Positions 1 through 8,300 of a stretch of 64,000 nucleotides of DNA are shown here, piece by piece (position 1 is the stretch's first letter; each line of letters begins with the position of its first letter). The translations under genes and the position numbers were made by a program. Source of the DNA: Paenibacillaceae bacterium (lineage in GTDB: Bacteria; Bacillota; Bacilli; Paenibacillales; Paenibacillaceae); contig REGQ01000060.1 of assembly GCA_004134985.1 (NCBI GenBank), positions 1 to 64,000 on the forward strand. Reading direction: 5' to 3'. A model generated the notes under the pieces. The model searched no databases and was not told the origin of the DNA. It saw nothing but the letters and a program-made list of their open reading frames with translations.

Positions 1-265
1 TGCCGTTCTTTTTATAAAAGTCCGATTTTGCCCTTCATCGATCTTTTTCTGGGAACGTGGCTTCTAAACAGCGAATTGCTTACAATCGTTTGCTAGTCTT
101 TAGTTCAACTTAAATAGAAAACAAAGTTATAATAATTAACCTATAGGCTTTCAATGTTCCCTTCCAAATATCTCCTCTTTAGCTCCCCCCTTGGAATCTG
201 GAAAGTTGCGTCTAATTTCGTCTTCAGCCAAACCCTCGGATCGCTGAATAGCACCTGTTAATCTT

Positions 266-1447
266 TTAATACTCGCTCTCAAGTACACCTGATGCTTTTC
301 TTTTTCCCATTAAAATAGAAATCACGGCAAATACAGTTGCAAGTATGACGACTAAACCACCGACCCAGCCGATCGACGACAAGGTTAACCGCTCTACAAC
401 CACTCCGCCCAAAGCTGCACCCAGGGCAACACCAAGGTGGAAGGCGGATGAGTTCAAGCTCAGTATAATTTCGGTTGATTTAGGAGCCAAAGTTACCAGA
501 TAGAACTGTTGTGCAGGAGCAGTTGTCCAAGCTCCAAGCATCCAGAGTGCAAGAATAAACATGGCACCTACAAAAGTAACCGCAGCGAACGGGAGGAAGA
601 ACAAGGCAATAACATGAATCAACAGACTGACGATCAGTGTAGGGGCTATTCCCCATTTATCAGCGCCGTAGCCTCCAACACGTGCTCCAACAACAGCCAT
701 TAAACCCATGCCAAGCAAGACGAGACTAATGGTATCGCTATTGAGGCCGGCATTTTCGCGTAGTAACGGCGCAAGGTATGTGGAAACAACGGAGTAACCG
801 GTAATAAAGAACAAGGAAGCTAATAAACCGCTGATTACTTTAAAATCCTTGAGAATAGCCAGTTGCTTGGATAAAGGAATCGTTTCTTGTCCAGACATCT
901 TAGGTATCGCTTTTACAATCGCAATAATAGGAATGATGGTGATCATTCCAAGAATGGCGAAGATCCAGCGCCACCCCATATATTCACCGATTAAGGTTCC
1001 TAAAGGAAGGCCGACAACGAGCGCAAGACTCGTACCCATCAAGACCGTGCCAATCGCACTTCCTCTTTTCTCTGGAGGAGCAATTTGTGCGGCAATCCCC
1101 AAAGCCACTACCGCGAATACCCCCGCGCTCACACCCAGAATAGCACGGGATATCATCAATATAGTAAAGTTAGGGCTCAGGACAGCGATAACATTGCCGA
1201 TAATGAAGATAAGAAGTGCTATGAACAGCAGCTTTTTCCGATCTGTTTTTGAAGTGAGCGCGATTAGAATTGGCGTTCCTACCGCGTAGGCTATGGAATA
1301 CATGGCAACCAACTGTCCAGCCAAGCCAATAGAGACATTGATATCAGTCGCAACCATGTCCAGAATACCTGTAATAATTGATTCTGCCGTACCGACCACG
1401 GTTGCGCCTAATGCAAGCAAGTAAATAATCCATTTGTAGTTCTTCAT
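266..1447 (-). CDS. MFS drug/metabolite exporter (DHA1 type)
   Basis: This 393-residue, very hydrophobic protein has the length and about twelve membrane spans of a DHA1 major facilitator. The loop after helix 2 carries the family motif-A-like stretch (TSKTDRKK), and a motif-C-like segment (GLPLGTLIGEYMGWRWIF) lies in helix 5. It would export a small molecule using the proton gradient; the substrate cannot be told from sequence. The start is supported by AAAGGGGAA about 10 bases upstream. A TetR gene lies upstream in the same direction, and two copies of its operator lie in the gap, so induction by a TetR ligand is likely. A TTG-started 74-codon frame (1344-1568) overlaps the start out of frame and follows an AAAGGGGGTG site. 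It may be a leader frame or chance. Confidence 0.85.
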   Translation of the reverse strand: MKNYKWIIYLLALGATVVGTAESIITGILDMVATDINVSIGLAGQLVAMYSIAYAVGTPILIALTSKTDRKKLLFIALLIFIIGNVIAVLSPNFTILMISRAILGVSAGVFAVVALGIAAQIAPPEKRGSAIGTVLMGTSLALVVGLPLGTLIGEYMGWRWIFAILGMITIIPIIAIVKAIPKMSGQETIPLSKQLAILKDFKVISGLLASLFFITGYSVVSTYLAPLLRENAGLNSDTISLVLLGMGLMAVVGARVGGYGADKWGIAPTLIVSLLIHVIALFFLPFAAVTFVGAMFILALWMLGAWTTAPAQQFYLVTLAPKSTEIILSLNSSAFHLGVALGAALGGVVVERLTLSSIGWVGGLVVILATVFAVISILMGKRKASGVLESEY

Positions 1448-1597
1448 GAAAGAATTGTTCCCCTTTGTTTGTCAAATCGATTATTTTTATTGTTTGAAAT
1501 AATACAGTTTCTTCTTTTGGATTACTTCTTACCCTATGGGAATCCAGGGCTTGTAAATTCGATTGCAAAAATGAAAATCACCCCCTTTAAAAAATTT

Positions 1598-1613
1598 ATC
1601 GAACGATCGATCA
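1598..1613. promoter_or_regulatory. TetR operator copy 1 (MFS promoter side)
   Basis: This is the imperfect palindrome ATCGAACGATCGATCA, centred on CGATCG. The same 16 bases occur at 1633-1648 and 2257-2272. This copy lies between the presumed transcription start of the exporter and its start codon. Confidence 0.75.
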
Positions 1614-1632
1614 GAATACTTCAAAAAAATAT

Positions 1633-1648
1633 ATCGAACGATCGATCA
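1633..1648. promoter_or_regulatory. TetR operator copy 2 (MFS promoter)
   Basis: Identical to the copies at 1598 and 2257, and 35 bases from the first. On the minus strand it sits just before a TATATT -10 box with a weak -35 (TTTTAA, 17-base spacer), the same geometry as in the regulator's own promoter. A bound repressor would block RNA polymerase. Confidence 0.75.
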
Positions 1649-1664
1649 ATTTAAAACAAAAAAA

Positions 1665-1696
1665 GAGCTGATTATACTTTAATGGCATCCCAGCTC
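1665..1696 (-). terminator. Possible terminator at the end of tetR
   Basis: On the minus strand GAGCTG pairs with CAGCTC, followed by a run of T. The left arm lies inside the last codons of the TetR gene. The 6-bp stem and 20-base loop make this a modest candidate. It would separate the regulator transcript from the exporter promoter. Confidence 0.45.
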
Positions 1697-2244
1697 ATTT
1701 GAATCATTTTTTCAATGTTTATTGTACTGAACTCATACGCTCCATTTAAATACTCTTTTCCCATTTCGACAAAAGGTAAACAGGAGTATGTCACCAATAG
1801 ATTCGTTTCCAAATCCTTAAAAAAACCTTCTTTAATTCCCCTTTCAAACAAAGGGTACATCGGCTTAAACACACCACCATTTTGATCCTTACAGTTTTTA
1901 CGTATAAAGGGTGAGCCGATAAACTGCTCCATTAACAAAAAGCTGTCCTTATTATTTAAGATATAATTTGAATAATTTCGCAGAATAGTCTCAAACCCCA
2001 CTTTTACGGGTGTACTCTCTGTTACACCATGAAACATGAGCTGGTGCATTTGATCCTTGAGCAGAAAATACAATTTGATCAGCATATCCTCTTTGCTTTC
2101 AAAATAAAAATAAATGATCGAAGAAGAGATATTCGCCCTTTTAGCAATTTTTGAGATGGATATTTCAGAAAGGCCGTTTTCATTGAGAAGTTCGATCGTA
2201 GCCTGATAAATAAGGTTCACTTTGCTTTCGGATTTATTTTTCAT
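1672..2244 (-). CDS. TetR/AcrR family repressor of the adjacent MFS exporter
   Basis: The N-terminal 45 residues form a TetR helix-turn-helix (ISKIAKRANISSSIIYFYFE), followed by an alpha-helical ligand domain. The chosen start, MKNKSESK at 2244, gives 190 residues, normal for the family. The frame stays open to 2325, but that extension runs through a terminator hairpin (2293-2328) and through the gene's own promoter, so it is not coding. The promoter is TTGACA, 17 bases, TATATT, and the spacer is the operator itself. The -10 box ends only six bases before the ATG and no ribosome site is visible, so the mRNA is predicted to be leaderless. The same operator occurs twice before the MFS gene, indicating autorepression plus control of the exporter. 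Confidence 0.85.
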   Translation of the reverse strand: MKNKSESKVNLIYQATIELLNENGLSEISISKIAKRANISSSIIYFYFESKEDMLIKLYFLLKDQMHQLMFHGVTESTPVKVGFETILRNYSNYILNNKDSFLLMEQFIGSPFIRKNCKDQNGGVFKPMYPLFERGIKEGFFKDLETNLLVTYSCLPFVEMGKEYLNGAYEFSTINIEKMIQMSWDAIKV

Positions 2245-2250
2245 ACTCAA

Positions 2251-2279
2251 AATATAATCGAACGATCGATCAATGTCAA
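2251..2279 (-). promoter_or_regulatory. tetR promoter with embedded operator (copy 3)
   Basis: Reading leftwards: TTGACA (2274-2279), a 17-base spacer containing the operator (2257-2272), then TATATT (2251-2256). Both boxes are near consensus with ideal spacing. Transcription should begin about at the A of the ATG at 2244. Confidence 0.75.
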
Positions 2280-2292
2280 AGGAAAATAAAAA

Positions 2293-2328
2293 AGGATGCC
2301 AGCCTTGGCTAATCGCCGCTGACATCCT
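2293..2328 (-). terminator. Terminator of the giant SLH gene
   Basis: On the minus strand AGGATGTCAGC pairs over 11 bp (one G-U) with GCTGGCATCCT, followed by TTTTTTATTTT. It lies 59 bases after the stop codon at 2387 and ends transcription ahead of the tetR promoter. Confidence 0.8.
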
Positions 2329-2386
2329 CTCTGACTAAAACTCTACGAGCCGCTGGCTACAATTCTGCTGACCGATAGAGTCCTTC

Positions 2387-5300
2387 TTAATTCTCATCCA
2401 GCTCCAAAATTCGGAGCAGAATTGTCGTTACTTCCGCTCTGGTTGCCACTGTATTGAAGTCAAACTTGCCGCCGCCCTTGCCCTGCATAATCCCTTTTGC
2501 AGCTACTGCGCCAATCGCTCCCTTTGCCCACTCTGGCAGTTTTGCATGGTCAGTAAAGGTTGCTGCTTTGTTCTTTTGGTCTTCCAGCTTCAAAGCACGA
2601 GCAATCATAACCGCAAGCTCAGCGCGCGTCAAACCGCTATTTGGACGCAGCGTTCCATCCGTATAGCCGCTTAAAATCCCCGCTCCTACTGCCTGCTCAA
2701 GCGCTTCTTTTGCCCATGAAGCAATGTTAGCCTCATCTTTAAAGGCATGCTGCTTTCCATCGCCTTGTACAGTCAATGCGCGGGTTAACATCACTGCAAA
2801 TTCCGCACGGGTTACTGCCGCATTTGGCTTGAAGGTGTGATCCTTGTAGCCAATCACAAAGCCTTTTATCGCTGCCATACGAATCGCAGCTTCTGCCCAG
2901 TGTCCGGCAATATCCTCCAATTCAATCTGGTTCTCTTGATTTCCGCCAGTGTTGCCTCCGTTATTTTCGCCGTTGTTTTCCCCGGTGTTGCCTCCGTTGT
3001 TTTCGGTGTTGTTTTCGGCGTTGTTGCCTTCGTTATTTCCACCGTAGTAACCGCCGTAGTAACCGCCGTTGTTGACAGGCGTTGTATCATCTACTGTAAT
3101 CGTCAGCACCTGCGGCTGGCCTCCGCTGAACTCAAACGTTAGCTTCACAGTACCTTTTTGTAATTTCGCCAAGTAAGCCGTCGTAATCGTGACCTGATCG
3201 CTATCCACAACATAATCTGTTCCAGCCTGCAGCAGTGCAATGCCGTTCTTAATGGCTGTCAGTGTATTCCCATTAAGCTCCAGCTTTATTGTAGCTGCTT
3301 GCCGCTTGCTAGGGTTCAAATCAAATTTAGCAGCAGTTGGGCTGATTTCGCTATCCTGAATGAAAACTTTAAGCTTGTTAAGAAGATCCGTCTTAACTTC
3401 GCCGTCTGCCAAAATAGTGACAAAGTTGCGAGCCATAGCGATATCGGCAGCTGATTCAGACGTGAGAGCCTTTGAAACGGCAGCCGTTGCCGATGCTTCA
3501 AGCCTTTCCTTGTATTCGCCTGCGCTTAACAGATGTAAATCTGTAAATAAACTTGAATTCTTTAAGTGTCCACTTTCAACTTCAAATGTGCTTCTAGTGC
3601 CGTCAGATTCATTCGAGCCGTCAGAATCATTGAGCATGATTGATATTCCAATTCTTCCGTTCGAAAGCTCCGATGCAGGATTACTATGAACCGTATTAAA
3701 CGGAATTTTCAAATCGTAAATCGTCGTTTTAGCATCTTCATCTCTCGTAATCTGCGCCGCTATATCCGTTATTGGAGCAGTAACGCCTGCAGGACGAGTC
3801 CAAGCCCATTTTATAACTTCATTGCTATTGGTGAGCGCGAATCCCAATTCATTCCGCGTATTACTATTGGTTGCAGGATTGCGTAAATCAATGCCTAACT
3901 GCAAATTGTCCTCTTTCCATATATCCCCTCCGGTCTGGCTATTGAAGTGCACGTCGTCGGTAACGACAATGTACGCATATAAATTGCTGTCGTCCCATGC
4001 GAAATGCGATGCTACGCTGAGGTCTTGCGAACCATTCCACGTTCCCGAAATTACATAATCTTTTGTGTCCAGTACAAATGCCGGAGTTGCGACACTCTTA
4101 GCTGGATTTTCTGCGCCGGCAGAGCTTACCTTTTCAGCGTAAGCCGCGTCAAATTTTTCCGTATAGGTGTATGCTTTTCCGTCTTCGAGATCAAGCTTGA
4201 ATGTGATCAGACCTGCAACATAATACGGTAAATCTACGCTTACGGATTCGCCTGACGCAAGCGCGTTAAATTTGATGGGAGCGAACTCTTCGGCATAAGC
4301 CGCCGGGGAAACAATTGTTAAGGTCCCGGGTGCAGAGGCTCTTCCTCCGACATTATACTTCAAGTTAATTTGTTGTTTATCTCCGTTTTTGGTTAGGTTA
4401 GATACAAACGGTTCCGCCAGTAAATCCGAGCCATAAATTCCGTACGGATTGCCCACTGGGGTGCTGTTTCTCAAACCGGATGCGTAAAAATTGTTGCTAA
4501 GTTCTATCGATATGCCGCCCTCGCGCAGCATTGCATACACATTGTTACCCTGACCGTTCTTTGACGGCTGGAAGTAAGAGGAGTAAACATGCGCTTTGCC
4601 GCCGTGGACATCTATACCCGGATTGTTGCCGGGAAGCTGATTGAAGTTTGCTTGCTGGAAACGAACGTTACCGTTATATACTACCGCCCCTGCTACGGTC
4701 GGGCTTCCCCAGAACGCGCTGTTGTACAGGACAAGTTCAGCCTTGGGGTGGATTTTTGTGCTATCAGCAGCATCGCCCATTTTGATGTACGCTCTGTTCG
4801 GCTCCGTCGGGATGTTCGTATTCACCAGTTCCGAGTTGATCGCGATTATTTTGGTGTGTTCGTCCGCGTCTTCCACATACAAAGCGTACGCGCAGCCGTC
4901 CGAGCCGTGACCGATCATCGTCATTGTTCCCGGGAAAGCGAATTGGCCATTCCCCAAGTCTCTCTTCAGGAAGTGTATGCCGTATACCGAACCGAAAACG
5001 AAATTGTTGAAAATCGTCTGGTCTTCCACATCGGAGAATTTGAGCGCACTGCTATATCTTTGTACGAATCCGTACAAGTCACCGGTAGGCGCCGAATATC
5101 CTTGCCCTCCCGGAAGTCTCAAAGCGTAATGCGGATTGAATTGCATATTTCTGATAAATCCGCCTTCCGCGCCGCCTCCGACCCAGATGCCTGCTCTCAA
5201 GAGTGTGCCGCCTAAATAATCGACATAGTGACCGTCAGTCTTATAGGAAGCCAGGTCGATCCCTTTATCCCCTATCGGGATCGTCAAGTTGATGGCATAT

Positions 5301-8300
5301 ACGCCTGCGCCTTGTCCCTGTACCAAAAACGGCGTTTTTAGAGTTAGGTTAGGGTTCTCGAGGTTAACGCTGGTTAGATTCGCTTGCGTAATCGTAAGTC
5401 CTCTAAGACCTGCGTTTGCCTTAAGCTGTATGAGAGAAGCCCCCTCTCCCTGAGCGTCACCGGTGTAAGCCGTAAAGATCGCCGTGCCGCCGCCTTGCGT
5501 ATGATGCTGTACATCCCATGTCCCTCTCAGTTCAACACCCTCGGGGACGATCACAGGACTATTCAGTCTGTATCTTCCGCCCGGCAAGTATACTGTGCCG
5601 CCTTCGTGATTATCGCTCATATAGTTAAGAGCTTGCTGCAATTGTACAGCTATATCCACTGTCGGCGCGTTGCCTGTTAACGAGCGCGGGAAGTCAAGTC
5701 TAAGCACTGCCTTTGATGTCGGTCTCGGGTGTTCATCAATATCTGTTTTTACGTCCTTCGGAATCGGTTCGAATAGATACTCCTCGTCATTAACGATCTG
5801 TACTGTGGTGCTATTGCCACCCCGAACGTCAAGTGTAAGGTTATCGATGTGAGCGGCAAGGTTCTCGCTCGCGATGTTAAGGTTATAACCGGAGTTTACC
5901 GATTTGAACGTTCCGAAGTTTGCTCCAAGGTTTGCATGTTTGTCTACTTGTTTGAAGTTGCTCTGACTGACTAATGCGTTGCCTCGGCCTTGGAAATTCA
6001 GCGCGAAATCGTTAACTTCATTGAACGTACTATCTTCGAATGATATTACTCCGCCTCTGGCATCGCTGACAATCGGACCTTTGAATGTAACGCCATTGAA
6101 TTGAACCGAAGTGTTGAAACGTTCGTTGAAATATACTGCCGTGTCGCCTCCGAATTCCGAATTCGAGAACAGCAGACCGAAACCGTTAACGTGGTCAATG
6201 TAGATACCTGTTTCACTATCTTCGATTTTTAATCCGTAGAACTGCGCGTTCGGAGCTTCGTCGCCGCCAGGTTCTCTTCCGATCCACATTCCCGTCTTAT
6301 ATCCCGAAATGTTCAAGCCGGACACATATTCCCAGTCGGAACGATGCATCATAAATCCGGTAGCGTTCGCTCTTGTGTAAGCTTTCACATTCGCAAGAGA
6401 CGGAGCACCGACAAGTCCTGAATTTGCCCAATATTTCGGGTCAATATTAACGTTCTCGATCCGTCCGATGTCTGTACAAGTGTGAACCACGATGCCCTTG
6501 TAGAGAGCCGTCATATTGCTGTTCACAACATAATGCATTTCGCTCGGCAAGGAGATGAACCCTCCCCAAGAGTTTACAAGAGTAACGTTATCCAGCGTTG
6601 CGCTGTTTCCGGTTCTCTGGAAGAATGTCCAAGGATATGGAATTCCATTAATTGTCTCAGTTTCCCCTGTCTTCTGACCATCTTCGTTTCTCTTGTCAAC
6701 CTCGGTTTCAACGGTAATATCCTGGTTCGGATACCATACTGAAAGGTTACTTACCCCTGTGCCTTGTTCCATGTCTATAAATCGATCGGATACGTTAGCT
6801 ACTTTTTTGCCGCCAGTCTGGTTTTCTCTCTCGTCAGAGTCAACATACGTGTCATAATTGTCGGAACCGTGTCCGGCATATACCGCGAGAATGGTTCCGT
6901 CGATTGTACCATTGTAATTAACCGCATCCGGGTTATCCCATTCGCCACGGAGCTGTACGCCTGCCCGCAAATTTAACACTTGTTTATATTCGTAGGTTGT
7001 ACTGCCGGTCGTGCTTTGAACGCTTACTGTTCCGGTAGTTTCCGTACGGAACGCATAGATTCCCGCTGGAATATAGACTACGCCGCCGCCGTCACGATAA
7101 GCCGCGTCAATCGCCGCCTGGAAAGCCTCTCTGTTATCGAAATTAACTAATTGTTCCGCCGCTGCCATCGCTTCTGTTTTTGCACCGAAAGCGAGGACGT
7201 TAAAGTCCGATATCGCCCAATCTTTCGCATCATGTTGCTGAGCGATTGCCGTTCTTATGTGTTTTGCATAGTCATATCGATCCGGAACGGTCAACTGAAA
7301 TGCTTTAGTCTTGGTTACAGGAGCGGCTACCGGCCCTCTCTTAATTGTCGCCGTAAGCGTAACATTCCCACCGCCGTCCGGACGATTTGTCGGTATCACA
7401 CCTGCAGTGGTGATGAGAGTAGCATTAGATGTCGCCCATGTAATATCCGTCATATTGTCACCCATTGACGGAAGAACGAGGTTCGTCGTCACATTACCTT
7501 CAGAAGCATTCACGCCTTTGATTAAATCCCATGTCAGTTTATCCAACATATCATCTACCGCTTCCTGGTCGGTTCCGGCACCTGTTCCGCGAACGACGAT
7601 ATTAAATATCTTGACAACCGGAGTTGCCGTACCTTTGCTTACTGTCGCCGTGAGGGTTACGGTTTGATTGGCTGCTTGACGACCTACTGCGCCGGTATCG
7701 CTGTTTATTACCGTGTTGTTGGTCGATGTCCACACAATGTTCGTTCTCGCCGAGCCCACCTGGGCTAGAGTCAAATCTGTTTCAACCAGATCTTGTCTGG
7801 TGTTCGTGCCCTTGATCGCGTCCCAAGTCAGCGCGTCCGAAGCAAGTTTGACCGCTTCTTCATCCGTTGGCGGAGTTTCGGTTAATCGTATGCTCTGGAT
7901 GATTGCTCCGGCTGTACCGATACGGAAATGCGCGCCTTGATTTTGTGCTCCTGTCGCAAAATTAGCTCCCTTCAGCGCAACTTTTGAAGTTACCCAAACG
8001 TTGCCGCTTCCTGTCGCCGGAATGCTCGCTGATCTATACGCTTCAAACCCGGAGAAATTGCCGGGATATATGGTGTTATACTGTAACGAAATACCGCTGT
8101 CTGCGCTCGGTCTCCAGTATTTGACCTCTAATTCGACCATGTTTGCTTGCTCAAGGCCGTCTGCAAATACGTAGATATAGCTGCCAACCTTCACAGCGCC
8201 TACACTGTCTTGAGTTACTCTCTGCACTGCGTTATTTCCGTCTCCGATGAGACTGATGCCTATGCCGTTGCCTTGAAGCCCTTGATACGGTCCCAGCGGA

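Noticed and set aside
2245-2325. N-terminal extension of the TetR gene
   Set aside because: It overlaps a terminator hairpin and the regulator's own promoter and operator, and gives residues unlike the family.
3000-3075. Short repeats near the end of the giant gene considered as a regulatory repeat
   Set aside because: They encode the Asn/Gly-rich linker between the X2 and SLH domains.
4589-5215. 208-codon plus-strand frame inside the giant SLH gene
   Set aside because: It is antisense to the strongly supported beta-helix coding sequence, has no ribosome site and a composition typical of a mirror frame.
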